Assembly: GCF_008802405.1 (NCBI RefSeq)
Contig: NZ_VZDO01000002.1
Location: 186,001 to 250,000, forward strand
Source: Plantimonas leprariae
GTDB lineage: Bacteria > Pseudomonadota > Alphaproteobacteria > Rhizobiales > Rhizobiaceae
Reading direction: 5' to 3'
DNA length: 64,000 nucleotides
The notes beneath the pieces are model-generated. The model made no database searches. It was given only the letters and a program-made list of their open reading frames with translations, and was not told the DNA's origin. Both the position numbers and the translations under genes were made by a program. Positions 26,141-34,986 of the stretch are shown one piece after another. The first letter of the stretch is position 1, and the number at the start of each line of letters is the position of its first letter.

Positions 26141-26479
26141 ACGCGGAACCTCCGGCGGCGGCGACGATGCTGCAGCCTACGATGCCGGTGCTGCGAAAGT
26201 GCTAAGAGACTTTCGAGCACGCGGCGGCGGAGGTCCGGCGAGGGCTTTTTGCTGCGGCGAAGCTTGCGAGGACGAAGATTTCGTCGGCAGGCGAAACAAA
26301 AAACGCCGTTCGGCGGTTTCGCGACGCGCGCGACGGCTTGGCAAATCGGCGGCTTTGGGTCATAAGGCTGCATGCGGTGCTGTAGCGACGCTCAGCCGCC
26401 GCTTCCCCACGCGCAAGGTCGATATCTGCTCGCCCGATCCGTCGGGGGCAGAGAATGCATGCTTTCGAAAGGACGGTCC
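26141..26479. other. Non-coding interval upstream of cspA
   Basis: A 339-base stretch holding the promoters of the minus-strand oxidoreductase and of cspA. No coding frame is convincing on either strand. The long distance to the cspA start suggests a long 5' leader, usual for cold-shock genes. It also contains a strong hairpin (26291-26322) described separately. Confidence 0.6.
26291..26322 (-). terminator. Nested hairpin with U-run on the minus strand
   Basis: Outer arms GCGAAAC (26291-26297) and GTTTCGC (26316-26322) enclose an inner CGCCG-TT-CGGCG repeat (26304-26315). On the minus strand the inner hairpin is followed by six T residues (complement of the A-run at 26298-26303), the look of an intrinsic terminator. 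No minus-strand gene lies upstream of it, so the transcript it would end is unidentified. Confidence 0.5.
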
Positions 26480-26692
26480 ATGGCAACCGGCACCGTGAAG
26501 TGGTTCAACTCGCAGAAGGGCTACGGCTTCGTAACCCCCGATGCCGGCGGTGCGGATGTGTTCGTCCACATCTCGGCGGTCGAGCGGGCGGGTCTGAACG
26601 GCCTCAACGATGGTCAGAAGATTTCCTACGAGCTGGTCACCGATCGCCGCAGCGGCAAGACGTCCGCCGGCAATCTCCAGCTCGTCGGCTGA
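26480..26692 (+). CDS. cspA: Cold-shock protein
   Basis: A 70-residue single-domain RNA/ssDNA-binding protein. It has RNP1 as KGYGFVTP and RNP2 as DVFVHISAV with the usual aromatic residues, starting MATGTVKWFNSQKGYG. Ribosome-binding sequence GAAAGGACG lies at 26467-26475. The protein melts RNA structure in the cold or in stationary phase. It is followed 88 bases later by rpsU, a pairing common in alphaproteobacteria. Confidence 0.96.
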   Translation: MATGTVKWFNSQKGYGFVTPDAGGADVFVHISAVERAGLNGLNDGQKISYELVTDRRSGKTSAGNLQLVG

Positions 26693-26780
26693 CGATACGA
26701 TAGACTAGCGCCCGCGACCGACTTGGCCGCGGGCGACAGAACAACTGCCGGCGCTGCCGGCCCCCTCCAAGGAGAGATCG

Positions 26781-27014
26781 TTGCAGGTACTGGTTCGCGA
26801 CAACAACGTCGAGCAGGCGCTCCGGGCGTTGAAGCGTAAGCTGCAGAGGGAAGGCGTGTTCCGCGAGATGCGGTCCCGCCAGGCATACGAGAAGCCGTCC
26901 GAGCGCCGCGCGCGTGAGAAGCAGGAAGCCGTTCGCCGCGCCCGCAAGGCTGCGCGCAAGCAGGCTCAGCGCGAAGGCCTCCTCCCGCAGGCGAAGCCGA
27001 AGGCTCGCGGCTGA
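26781..27014 (+). CDS. rpsU: 30S ribosomal protein S21
   Basis: A 77-residue strongly basic protein: [20 protein letters not shown], then the Arg/Lys-rich helices of S21 with [17 protein letters not shown]. The start is TTG at 26781, preceded by AAGGAGA at 26769-26775; there is no ATG or GTG at a suitable place. S21 helps start-site pairing between mRNA and 16S rRNA. The C-terminal tail of about 20 residues rich in Lys, Ala and Gln is typical of the alphaproteobacterial form. Confidence 0.96.
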   Translation: MQVLVRDNNVEQALRALKRKLQREGVFREMRSRQAYEKPSERRAREKQEAVRRARKAARKQAQREGLLPQAKPKARG

Positions 27015-27093
27015 CCGCGACTGCCTGACGCTCCCTCGCCTGCCCTTCCCGCTTCGCGGGACGGCGGGTCGGGAAGAACCGGAAACTACTCGA

Positions 27094-27121
27094 AACCGCT
27101 GCAGGCACCGCCGCAGCGGTT
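27094..27121 (+). terminator. Hairpin downstream of rpsU
   Basis: Arms AACCGCTGC (27094-27102) and GCAGCGGTT (27113-27121) form a perfect nine-base stem with a ten-base loop, 80 bases past the rpsU stop. The following CGCGTTTGCG is only weakly U-rich, so termination efficiency is uncertain. Confidence 0.5.
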
Positions 27122-27437
27122 CGCGTTTGCGCGTCTGAGGTCCATCACTCGGAAGGGTTAGAGCGACCTCACAGCTGTTGCGACGCGGCTTCCACCGTGC
27201 AGATCGCTTGGCGTCACGGCGGTCGACCTTTCACTCTCCTATCGGCTTTTTCAGCGCGTCCTGTCGACCGGGCGTAGCTATCGTGCGCGGCATTTCTGCC
27301 TCGTCTCGGCGCGCTCGCCGAGGATGGGGTCGCTGGCCTCGCTTCTCCGTGAACGCTCGCGGCATCATCGATGCGTGCAAGGCCATCGAACCGTTCCTAC
27401 ATTCGCGGCAGCCCTTTGCACGAATGGATCGACCGAA
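27122..27437. other. Interval without a convincing gene
   Basis: This 316-base stretch between the rpsU hairpin and the small lipoprotein gene contains only short overlapping frames on both strands, with Arg- and Ser-rich translations typical of chance reading in GC-rich DNA. No RNA gene or repeat was recognised. Confidence 0.6.
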
Positions 27438-27719
27438 TTGCGCGCTTTTGCCATCATAGCTCTCGCCAGTCTCGCGGGCTGTACGAGCGGTCCGATGACG
27501 GATGTGAGCCAGCTTGCGGTCCATGTAAATCGTGGGCCGAACACCGCGCCGCGCGGTTCCGAGGAATTCTGCCGGACCTACGCCCAGCAGACCGCCGTCA
27601 GCCGGATCGAGGCTGCTAGGAACGGCAACGGCGGCGGCGCGAACGGCTTCGACCGGCTTCGGGCCGAGCAGGAAGGCGATCGTGCCTACGAGCGCTGCCG
27701 TTCGGGTCGGACGAACTGA
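27438..27719 (+). CDS. Small lipoprotein of unknown function
   Basis: A 93-residue protein starting at TTG 27438. The first 15 residues form a lipoprotein signal with the lipobox SLAGC, cut before Cys15. The mature part is polar and includes EEFCRTYAQQTAVSRIEAARNG and AYERCRSG, giving two further Cys that could form a disulfide. I recognise no family. The start is fixed by the signal peptide, since the open frame upstream gives no sensible N-terminus. No clear ribosome site is seen. Confidence 0.65.
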   Translation: MRAFAIIALASLAGCTSGPMTDVSQLAVHVNRGPNTAPRGSEEFCRTYAQQTAVSRIEAARNGNGGGANGFDRLRAEQEGDRAYERCRSGRTN

Positions 27720-27857
27720 TCGACGGCGTCACGCATCTCGCCGTCCCGCGAAAAATCGGCGATTGCCTAGAATTCGATGCAAATGATTCGCGGGCTCGAA
27801 GGTCGTCGCCCTCTAAGAAGAGGCACGCAGACGCAACGACCGGAGACGATCCCGCCG

Positions 27858-27980
27858 ATGATCACTCTCGCCACCCCTCTCATCGCCAGCGCAGTCGCGA
27901 TCGCCTTCATGGCGACATGGATGATCGAACTCGTTCGGGAGCACGCCTCAACTCGCGAATTCGGCGGACTTGACGACTGA
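27858..27980 (+). CDS. Possible small membrane protein
   Basis: A 40-residue frame from ATG 27858: one hydrophobic segment (ATPLIASAVAIAFMATWMI) followed by a charged tail. Size and pattern fit the many single-helix small membrane proteins, but no homologue is recognised. A longer form from TTG or ATG at 27777 is possible. The evidence is only the hydrophobic profile. Confidence 0.35.
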   Translation: MITLATPLIASAVAIAFMATWMIELVREHASTREFGGLDD

Positions 27981-28012
27981 CATTACCTCGCGGGCGCTGC
28001 GGAAGGTCGGGT

Positions 28013-28693
28013 TTACGTCCGATCCGCGAGCTGCCCCGATGCAACACTCTTGATCGGCTGCGCCGGACCGAGCAACCAGGCGACGACCGCCAGCAGGCCG
28101 GCGACGACGGCGGCGATCCACAGGGCGGCCGCCCCGGTGAGGGTATAGAGCTTCGCTCCCCCGACCGCGCCGGTGACGAGCCCACTCCACAGCAGCAGGT
28201 AGGGCACCCAGCCGAGGCGATCCCTGCCGAGTAGTACCGCGGCGAGATGCTGGCCCAGTTTGACCAGCGTCCCGGTGATGTACGTGACCCCGACGCTGAC
28301 CTCCCCGTCGCGCTGGAACACGCAGTTCGCGCATCCCATTGCCGCCGCCATCAGAGCCGTCACGCGAAAATCGCCAGGCGAGCCGTCGAAAGCGGCCGCG
28401 CCGGCGAGAAGGCAAGTCGTCAGCACGAGAACCGCGGGCTTTCGTATCGCTCCCGCGATCGCCGCAACCAGCGATCCGGCGATCACGCCGCCGAGGAACG
28501 CCGTGATCAGCCCGCCGGCGACGACCACCTCCGGCGAGCGCAGGCCGAGAGCAACGGCCAATCGCGTCGAGTTGCCGCTCATGAAGGACACGAAAAGCCC
28601 GCCGAGCTTCAGAAAGCCGATGGCGTCGACATAGCCCGCCAGCGCCGCCAGGAAGGCGGCCAAAGCCCAGAAGCGCTTACGATACCTGGTCAT
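28013..28693 (-). CDS. DUF1275 (YoaK family) membrane protein
   Basis: A 226-residue integral membrane protein with six hydrophobic segments. It has the DUF1275 pattern: AGYVDAIGFLKLGGLFVSFMSGNSTRLAV near the N-terminus and GVTYITGTLVKLGQHL in the middle. The function is unknown; family members are proposed to be small-molecule transporters. It lies 136 bases downstream of the chemoreceptor gene on the same strand but with no sign of shared function. Confidence 0.9.
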   Translation of the reverse strand: MTRYRKRFWALAAFLAALAGYVDAIGFLKLGGLFVSFMSGNSTRLAVALGLRSPEVVVAGGLITAFLGGVIAGSLVAAIAGAIRKPAVLVLTTCLLAGAAAFDGSPGDFRVTALMAAAMGCANCVFQRDGEVSVGVTYITGTLVKLGQHLAAVLLGRDRLGWVPYLLLWSGLVTGAVGGAKLYTLTGAAALWIAAVVAGLLAVVAWLLGPAQPIKSVASGQLADRT

Positions 28694-28829
28694 GGCGATG
28701 CCGACGCGCAGAACTCATCACGGCGATCAGAACCGACGAGGCTCGGCTGGAGCTGTTGCGCCGTCCGAGCGGCGAAACGGCGCCGCACTGCGGCGACGCC
28801 GGGTCCCGACCGAAGTGCCGAGCGGCGGA

Positions 28830-30566
28830 TCAGCGTCGTCCACCGGCCGCGAACGCCTGCACGACCTCGCTCTGCAACCCGTGCACGGCCGAGCCGGAGC
28901 GATGCCTCGCGGCGCCTGTCGCCGGCGAGCCGACCTTGAACTTCTGCACCAGCGTGTTGAGTGCGCTCGCCTCGTAAGCGAGCTCGTTGCTCGCCGCCGT
29001 GGACTGCTCGACCATCGCGGCGTTCTGCTGCGTTCCCTGGTCCAGAGTTCCGACGGCGACGTTGATCTCCGAGAAGCCGGTGGCCTGACCGCGCGACGTC
29101 TCGACGATCGACGCGACATGCCGGTTGACCTCGACGATCTTCGCCACGATCGCGTTCAGCGCTTCGCCGGTCTGTCCGACCAGATCGACGCCGGTTTCGA
29201 CCTGCGCATGCGATGTCGAGATCAGTTGCTTGATTTCCTTGGCGGCTTCCGCCGAGCGTTGCGCGAGGCTTCGGACTTCCTGCGCCACCACTGCGAAACC
29301 ACGGCCGGACTCGCCGGCCCGCGCCGCCTCGACGCCGGCGTTCAGCGCCAGCAGGTTCGTCTGGAAGGCGATCTCGTCGATCACCCCGATGATCTTGCCG
29401 ATCTCGTCCGACGACGTTTCGATCTGCTTCATCGCGGCGACGGCGTTGCCGACGATCGCGCCGGAGCGCTCGGCATCGCCCTTCGTCTGCGAAACGAGGT
29501 TCCCGGCTTCCTCGGCGCGCTTGCTCGCCTGCGCAACGCCGCCGGTGAGTTCGGACAACGCGGCGGAGGTTTCCTCGAGTGCTGCAGCCTGCTGCTCCGT
29601 GCGCCGGGCCAGATCGTCGGCGGCCATGCGGATCTGGTTGGCGTTGCTTTCCATGGCATGAGCCTTCTCGCCCACCGCCCGCATGGCATCCCGCAGCGTC
29701 TCGACCGAGGTGTTGAAGCTTTCGCGCAAGGGTTCCAGTCCGGAACCGAAGCTTTTCTCGATGCGCTGCTCGAGGTCCCCGTGAGCGAGGTTCTCGAGCG
29801 CGGATCCAAGCCGGCGAACCGCCGCGACCCGCTCGGTCACGTCGGTCGCGTACTTGATGACCTTCACGGCGCGTCCGTCAGGGCCGAAGATCGGGTTGTA
29901 GGAAGCCTGGATATGGACCTCGCGTCCGCCCTTCCCAACGCGCTGGAACTCGGCCGCGACGAATTCGCCGGCGCGAAGCTTGGCCCAGAACTCCCCATAG
30001 CTCGGCGAGTTGGCCTCCTCCAGCGGCACGAACATGCGATGGTGTTGACCGACGATCTCGTGCAGATCGTAGCCGACCGTCGAAAGGAAGTTCTGGTTCG
30101 CTCCGAGGATGTGGCCGTCCAGCGTGAAGGAGATCACGGCCTGCGCCCTGCCGATCGCGTCGATCTGGCTCTTGTTGTCGGCGGATACCAGTTTCGCGGC
30201 CGTGATGTCCGAGGCGAACTTCACGATCTTGTAGACCTTGCCGGATCTCGTGGAGACACCGTTGTAGGAAGCCTGAATCCAGACCTCGCGGCCGTTCTTG
30301 GCGAGGCGTTTGAACTCTCCCGAAACGAATTCGCCGGCGGCGAGCCGTGCCCAGAATTCCTTATAGTCGGCGCTCTGGCGATATTCCGAATCGAGAAACA
30401 TTCCATGCGGCTGGCCAACGATCTCGGATCGGTCGTAGCCCATCGCCGCGCAAAAATTCTCGTTCGCGGTAATGACCTTGCCGGCGAGATCGAACTCGAT
30501 TACGGCCAGGGATTTGTTTATCGCAGTGAGTACATTCTCCGGGTCGGACGACGACAATCCAAGCAT
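28830..30566 (-). CDS. Cytoplasmic methyl-accepting chemotaxis protein with two PAS domains
   Basis: A 578-residue receptor without membrane segments. Two PAS domains with PAC ends lie at about residues 12-130 and 135-255; both contain the repeated pattern ANxNF, GYDxxEIVGQ and GEFxxxEFxRxxKxGREVxIQASYN. A short HAMP-like segment follows and then the signalling domain with the hairpin tip EIAFQTNLLALNAGVEAARAG. There is no C-terminal CheR-tethering pentapeptide. The PAS pair suggests sensing of redox or a bound cofactor inside the cell. The start at 30566 is preferred because sequence above it (30567-30701) turns AT-rich and looks like promoter; the open frame would reach 30701. Confidence 0.9.
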   Translation of the reverse strand: MLGLSSSDPENVLTAINKSLAVIEFDLAGKVITANENFCAAMGYDRSEIVGQPHGMFLDSEYRQSADYKEFWARLAAGEFVSGEFKRLAKNGREVWIQASYNGVSTRSGKVYKIVKFASDITAAKLVSADNKSQIDAIGRAQAVISFTLDGHILGANQNFLSTVGYDLHEIVGQHHRMFVPLEEANSPSYGEFWAKLRAGEFVAAEFQRVGKGGREVHIQASYNPIFGPDGRAVKVIKYATDVTERVAAVRRLGSALENLAHGDLEQRIEKSFGSGLEPLRESFNTSVETLRDAMRAVGEKAHAMESNANQIRMAADDLARRTEQQAAALEETSAALSELTGGVAQASKRAEEAGNLVSQTKGDAERSGAIVGNAVAAMKQIETSSDEIGKIIGVIDEIAFQTNLLALNAGVEAARAGESGRGFAVVAQEVRSLAQRSAEAAKEIKQLISTSHAQVETGVDLVGQTGEALNAIVAKIVEVNRHVASIVETSRGQATGFSEINVAVGTLDQGTQQNAAMVEQSTAASNELAYEASALNTLVQKFKVGSPATGAARHRSGSAVHGLQSEVVQAFAAGGRR

Positions 30567-30700
30567 ACGCAACACCCAAGGACAGATTGGAGAAAACCTC
30601 AGCAGCGTTAACAGTAACGTGAATTTATTAATGATGCTTTCATAGAGATCAACTTTTGGTTGCAATGATAGTCGGACCCGAAGTTTTTCTTCGACTGACA

Positions 30701-31198
30701 TTAGGGCAGTTCGGCTAGCGCCGGAAACATGTGAAGTGACGGATTCGGTTTCGGCACATTCTCGCTAAGGCAACGAAGCAGGCGAAACTTGCGAACGTTG
30801 TGGGCGACGTCTGGACCGACGACCGGAATTACATCGCCAAGCGAGGCGACGCGCATTCCACAACGACAATCCAGATCTTTACGTACGCGAGATTCACGAT
30901 CAAGCGTCGGCGGACAATGAGTGCGTCGACAGGCCGTGAAAACGGTGAGCGTACACGTATCTAGTGTTTCGAAGTATAATTGCTCCGGATACCCAAGGGT
31001 AGTTGCTCGCGCCAGCGGCCAGAAAGTCTGCCCGCATCCCTCGAGGCGCTGGCAAAACATGAATGATTGAGTCAAGAAACGGCGCATCAAGGGGGTGATC
31101 CGCTCGGCGCCGTATGCACGGTCGAGCACGTCGCGCCATCGAAGTGTCGGCGGGGCTGCGTCCCCGTCCCCGGACGGACTTGGATCGTTGGAACTCAT
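30701..31198 (-). CDS. Hypothetical Cys-rich protein divergent from the iron importer
   Basis: A possible 165-residue protein from ATG 31198 with AGAGGAG right before it (only one base away; ATG at 31216 is an alternative). It starts with a polar stretch (SSNDPSPSGDGDAAP), then RFLTQSFMFCQRLEGCGQT and a cysteine-rich part with CTLTVFTACRRTHC and CRCGMRVAS. Seven Cys in the region could bind metal, but I recognise no family. Base composition is slightly less GC-rich than neighbours. It would share a 22-base divergent start region with fhuD, which leaves no room for a promoter and lowers confidence. If not real, 30567-31220 is a 654-base gap holding the MCP and fhu promoters. Confidence 0.35.
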   Translation of the reverse strand: MSSNDPSPSGDGDAAPPTLRWRDVLDRAYGAERITPLMRRFLTQSFMFCQRLEGCGQTFWPLARATTLGYPEQLYFETLDTCTLTVFTACRRTHCPPTLDRESRVRKDLDCRCGMRVASLGDVIPVVGPDVAHNVRKFRLLRCLSENVPKPNPSLHMFPALAELP

Positions 31199-31220
31199 CT
31201 CCTCTCGCTGCCCCATCGAA

Positions 31221-32156
31221 ATGGAGGCGGTCCGTCGCTCCGATGCGGAGACGCCCGATGGTCCTTGCCCGCGGCAGCTCTTCCGCGGCTGGACGCGTCG
31301 CGCCTTCCTCGCAGGAGCAGCAGCGACTTTCGCCCGGCCTGGGCGGTCCGCAGCCGAGGCCCCGGCGCGCATCGTCTCGATGGACTACGCTCTCACGGAA
31401 ATCCTCTTCTCGCTCGACGTTCCGGTCGCCGGCCTTGCCGAACGGGAGGGTTGGCAGGAATGGGTCGTGGAACCGGCGTTGCCGGCCGAGATCGTCGATG
31501 TCGGGCTCCCGCAGGCACCGAATCTCGAGCTTATTTCGGAGCTGCGGCCCGATCTCATCCTGACGACGCCCTGGCTCGATCCCGTCCTTTCCTCCCTTCA
31601 GCGCGTCGCGCCGACGCTTCGGGTCTCGATCTACGAGGAGGGCGCGACACCGTTCGCGCGGTCGTACGACGCGACGCGCCTCCTTGGCGAACGGCTGGGG
31701 CGCCCCGACCGTGCGGCCCGTTTCATCGCGGAGGCGGACAGGGAGTTCGATGCCATCGCGGCACGGATGCGCAGACTCGCACCGCCGCCGCTTCTCCTGG
31801 TGAACTTCGTGGATGCCAGGCATGTCCGCGTCTATGGCGGTGATGGGCTGTACCAGTCGGTTCTCGACCGTATCGGCTTGAAGAACGCCTTCCAAGGGGA
31901 GGCGAACTACTGGGGTTTCGCGACCGTCGGCGTGGAAAATCTCGCCGCGAGCCCCGGCGCCCGCTTGATCGCCTTCGAGCCGATACCGCCCGATGCGCTG
32001 CCGACGCTGGCCCGCAGCCCGATCTGGCGCGAGCTTCCCTTCGTGCGGGATGGACGGATGTCGACGCTGCCCCCGGTCCTCACCTTCGGCGCGATGCTGT
32101 CGTCGTTGCGCTGCGCCCGCCTCCTTGCGGATGAGCTCGAGCGGGTGGCCACGTGA
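31221..32156 (+). CDS. fhuD: Iron-siderophore ABC transporter substrate-binding protein (FhuD type)
   Basis: A 311-residue periplasmic binding protein of the FhuD/BtuF class. A twin-arginine signal (TRRAFLAGAAATFA, residues 22-35) directs export. The mature domain has IVSMDYALTEILFSLDVPVAGL, the ELISELRPDLILTTPW segment linking the lobes, and a C-terminal lobe with RLIAFEPIPPDALPTL. The start at 31221 places the signal peptide correctly; the frame is open further up. The stop overlaps the permease start (ATGA-type, four bases). It binds hydroxamate or similar ferric siderophores. Confidence 0.88.
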   Translation: MEAVRRSDAETPDGPCPRQLFRGWTRRAFLAGAAATFARPGRSAAEAPARIVSMDYALTEILFSLDVPVAGLAEREGWQEWVVEPALPAEIVDVGLPQAPNLELISELRPDLILTTPWLDPVLSSLQRVAPTLRVSIYEEGATPFARSYDATRLLGERLGRPDRAARFIAEADREFDAIAARMRRLAPPPLLLVNFVDARHVRVYGGDGLYQSVLDRIGLKNAFQGEANYWGFATVGVENLAASPGARLIAFEPIPPDALPTLARSPIWRELPFVRDGRMSTLPPVLTFGAMLSSLRCARLLADELERVAT

Positions 32157-34144
32157 GCGCGAGCCTCGCTGCCGTGGCAGACAAGCGGCTGACTCTTCTT
32201 GCCACAGCGCTGGCGCTGCTCGCGGCGCTGGCGGCAGCGGCGGTCGTCGGCGATCCTCTTCTGCATGTGCTGTCCCCGGAAGGCGCCGCCGGCTACGACG
32301 CCGAACGCATCGTTTTCCTGAACGCGACCCTGCCGCGTTTGGCGATGGCGCTGCTCTGCGGTAGTGCGCTCGGGGTTTCCGGGGCCATCCTGCAGCAGGT
32401 GCTGCGCAACCCCCTCGCCTCGCCGACGACGATCGGCCTCGACGCTGGCGCGCGGCTGGCCTTGACGATCGCGACGCTCTATTCGCCCGCGCTGATCGGC
32501 GTCGGGCGCGACGTGGTTGCGATCGTCGGCAGCGTCGCGTCGGCGCTGTTGACCTTCATGCTCGCCCGCCGCCGTGGCTTCGCGCCTCTGGCGCTTGTCC
32601 TTGCGGGGCTCGTCGTCACCCTTTACTGCGGCGCACTCGCGGGAACCCTGACGCTGCTCGACAGCCGCTGGCTCGCCAGCCTGTTCATCTGGGGCAGCGG
32701 CTCGCTGGCGCAGCAGAGCTGGCAGCCGGCAATCGATCTCGCCTTGCGGCTGGCATTGACGCTGGTTCCGCTGTTCCTTCTGCTCCGGCCGCTTCGTCTG
32801 CTCGACCTCGGCGAGGACGCGGCGCGGGGCTTGGGGCTTTCCATCGTCACCATCCGCGTCGCCTCCCTCGGCGTGGCGCTCGCCCTGGCGGCCTTCGTCA
32901 CTGCTGCGGTCGGCGTCATCGGCTTCGTCGGCCTGGTAGCGCCGTTGGCGGCTCGGCTCGGCGGCGCGCGCGGCCTCGGCGCCCGCCTCGGCTGGTCGGC
33001 GATCATCGGGTCGCTTCTCCTGCTTCTCACGGATCTCGCCGTGCAACTCGCCGCAGGCAGCTATGGCGACTTGCTGCCGACGGGCGTCGTCACGGCGGTG
33101 CTCGGCTCGCCGATCCTCCTCTGGCTCCTGCCGCGCCTTCGCCTCCTCTCCGCGCCTCACGCGGGCAGGATGGTGCCCCGGTACGACGTGCCTCGAACGC
33201 GTGCGGGCGTTGCCGCGGCGATCCTCCTGCTGGGCGTCCTCGTCGCGGTCGCGCTACTGTTCGGGCGGGCGCCGAACGGCGACTGGCAGTGGCTTGCGGC
33301 AGATCGCTGGGCGGAAATCCTTCCCTGGCGCTGGCCGCGCCTCGTTGCTGCTGCGGCGGCAGGCGCGCTTCTCGGCGCGGCCGGCCTCGCGCTTCAGCGC
33401 CTCAGCGGCAACGAGATGGCGAGCCCCGAACTGCTCGGCGTGAGCGGCGGCGCGATCCTGGCCGTCGCGCTCGCGATACTGACGTCGATGCCCGCATTGC
33501 CGGGCGGCAACTTCCTGCCGGCAGCCGTCGGCGCGTTCGTCGTGCTGGTCGCCATCCTCGCCTTCGCCCGGCGGTCCGGTTTCGCGCCCGAGCGGGTTCT
33601 GCTGGCGGGCGTTGCCATCAACGCGCTGCTCGATGCCTTCATCGGGTTCCTCTCGGCGGCCGGCGATCCGCGCGCGATCATGCTTCTCGCCATGCTCGGT
33701 GGCTCGACGAGCACCGTCACCGAAGCGGAGGCTTTCCGAACCGTGGCGTTGGCCGCCTTGTTCTGCGCCGGCACGGTCGCCGCGGCACGCTGGCTTGCCG
33801 TCCTGCCGCTTGGCGAGGCTTCGGCGCGCTCTCTCGGAGTGCCGGTCCCGCGGGTGCGCTTCGCTCTCCTCGTGCTCGTCGCGGGAGCCACCGCCGCAGC
33901 GACGCCGATCGTCGGCCCCCTCACCTTCGTCGGCCTGCTCGCGCCCCGCATCGCCGGCCTGATGGGCGTGGTGCGACCGGTGCCGGCGGTGATCGCGAGC
34001 GTCACGGTCGGCGCGGCGCTCCTCGTCGTCGCGGACTGGCTCGGACGCGTCTTGGCTTTCCCGTTCCAGCTTCCGACCGGGATCATGGCGTCGCTTGTCG
34101 GCGCGCCGCTGATGTTCTGGTTGCTCCAACGCCGCGAGGCATGA
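32153..34144 (+). CDS. fhuB: Iron-siderophore ABC permease, fused double domain (FhuB type)
   Basis: A 663-residue membrane protein built of two tandem FecCD permease domains (about 1-335 and 336-663), each with roughly ten helices. Each half has the LNATLPRLAMALLCGSALGVSG / LPWRWPRLVAAAAAGALLGAAG start motif and the PLxxP..GA..LLxVSG-like loop; the ATPase-contact loops ARGLGLS and ARSLGVP occupy matching positions. This fused form is diagnostic of FhuB, since most iron permeases are homodimers or pairs. Stops and starts overlap by four bases on both sides, so fhuD, fhuB and fhuC are translated together. Confidence 0.93.
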   Translation: MSASLAAVADKRLTLLATALALLAALAAAAVVGDPLLHVLSPEGAAGYDAERIVFLNATLPRLAMALLCGSALGVSGAILQQVLRNPLASPTTIGLDAGARLALTIATLYSPALIGVGRDVVAIVGSVASALLTFMLARRRGFAPLALVLAGLVVTLYCGALAGTLTLLDSRWLASLFIWGSGSLAQQSWQPAIDLALRLALTLVPLFLLLRPLRLLDLGEDAARGLGLSIVTIRVASLGVALALAAFVTAAVGVIGFVGLVAPLAARLGGARGLGARLGWSAIIGSLLLLLTDLAVQLAAGSYGDLLPTGVVTAVLGSPILLWLLPRLRLLSAPHAGRMVPRYDVPRTRAGVAAAILLLGVLVAVALLFGRAPNGDWQWLAADRWAEILPWRWPRLVAAAAAGALLGAAGLALQRLSGNEMASPELLGVSGGAILAVALAILTSMPALPGGNFLPAAVGAFVVLVAILAFARRSGFAPERVLLAGVAINALLDAFIGFLSAAGDPRAIMLLAMLGGSTSTVTEAEAFRTVALAALFCAGTVAAARWLAVLPLGEASARSLGVPVPRVRFALLVLVAGATAAATPIVGPLTFVGLLAPRIAGLMGVVRPVPAVIASVTVGAALLVVADWLGRVLAFPFQLPTGIMASLVGAPLMFWLLQRREA

Positions 34145-34947
34145 TCTTGCTATCGACCGAATCCGATAACGACTCGCATGGTTTCGCGACAGCCGAACTG
34201 AGCTTCGCCGTCGCGGGCCGAACGCTCCTCCACCCGCTGACGCTGGACGTCCCTCCCGGCCGGATCGTCGCGCTTCTCGGCAAGAACGGCTCAGGCAAGT
34301 CGACGCTGTTGAAGCTGCTTGCCCGCCAGACGAAGCCGAGCGCGGGAAGCGTCCGGTTCGGCGACCGGCCGCTCGGCGACTGGAGCGAGCGCGAGTTCGC
34401 GCGCCGTGTCGCCTATCTGCCGCAGGAGACGCCGTCAGCAACAGGCCTTCTCGTCCGCGAACTCGTATCGCTCGGCCGCTATCCTTGGCATGGCGCGCTC
34501 GGCCGCTTCACAGACAACGACCGGCGGAAGGTCGAGGAGGCGATGGCGCTCGCCGACGTCGTTTCGCTCGCCGAGCGCGAGGTCGACACGCTGTCGGGCG
34601 GCGAGCTCCAGCGCGTGTGGATCGCGATGCTGGTGGCGCAGGACGCACGGTGGCTGCTGCTCGACGAGCCGATCTCCGCGCTCGACATCGCGCACCAGCT
34701 CGAAGTGCTCGGACTGCTGCGGCGTCTTGCCCGCGAGCGCGGCCTCGGCGTCTTCGTGGTGCTGCACGAGGTCAACATGGCCGCGCGGTTCTGCGACCGG
34801 GTCATCGCGTTGAAGGCCGGCCGTCTCGTCGCCTCGGAAGAAACGGAGGCGTTCATGGCGCCGAAGCGTCTTCACGACGTCTATGGCGTCGCGATGAACG
34901 TCGTGCGGCATCCGGTCAGCGGCGCACCGGTCGCGCTCGCCGACTGA
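34141..34947 (+). CDS. fhuC: Iron-siderophore ABC transporter ATPase (FhuC type)
   Basis: A 268-residue ATPase. Walker A GKNGSGKST, Q-loop YLPQE, signature LSGGELQR, Walker B WLLLDEP and H-loop VLHEVN are all intact. It lies downstream of fhuB with a four-base overlap. The 807-base gene ends 39 bases before the convergent sorbosone-dehydrogenase-like gene. No TonB-dependent outer-membrane receptor gene is nearby, so the outer receptor must be encoded elsewhere. Iron regulation (RirA/Irr) is expected in this order, but I could not see a convincing box. Confidence 0.93.
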   Translation: MILLSTESDNDSHGFATAELSFAVAGRTLLHPLTLDVPPGRIVALLGKNGSGKSTLLKLLARQTKPSAGSVRFGDRPLGDWSEREFARRVAYLPQETPSATGLLVRELVSLGRYPWHGALGRFTDNDRRKVEEAMALADVVSLAEREVDTLSGGELQRVWIAMLVAQDARWLLLDEPISALDIAHQLEVLGLLRRLARERGLGVFVVLHEVNMAARFCDRVIALKAGRLVASEETEAFMAPKRLHDVYGVAMNVVRHPVSGAPVALAD

Positions 34948-34986
34948 TCGCTGCTTCACCGGCGTGGAGGCACTGAGGCCTCGCGG

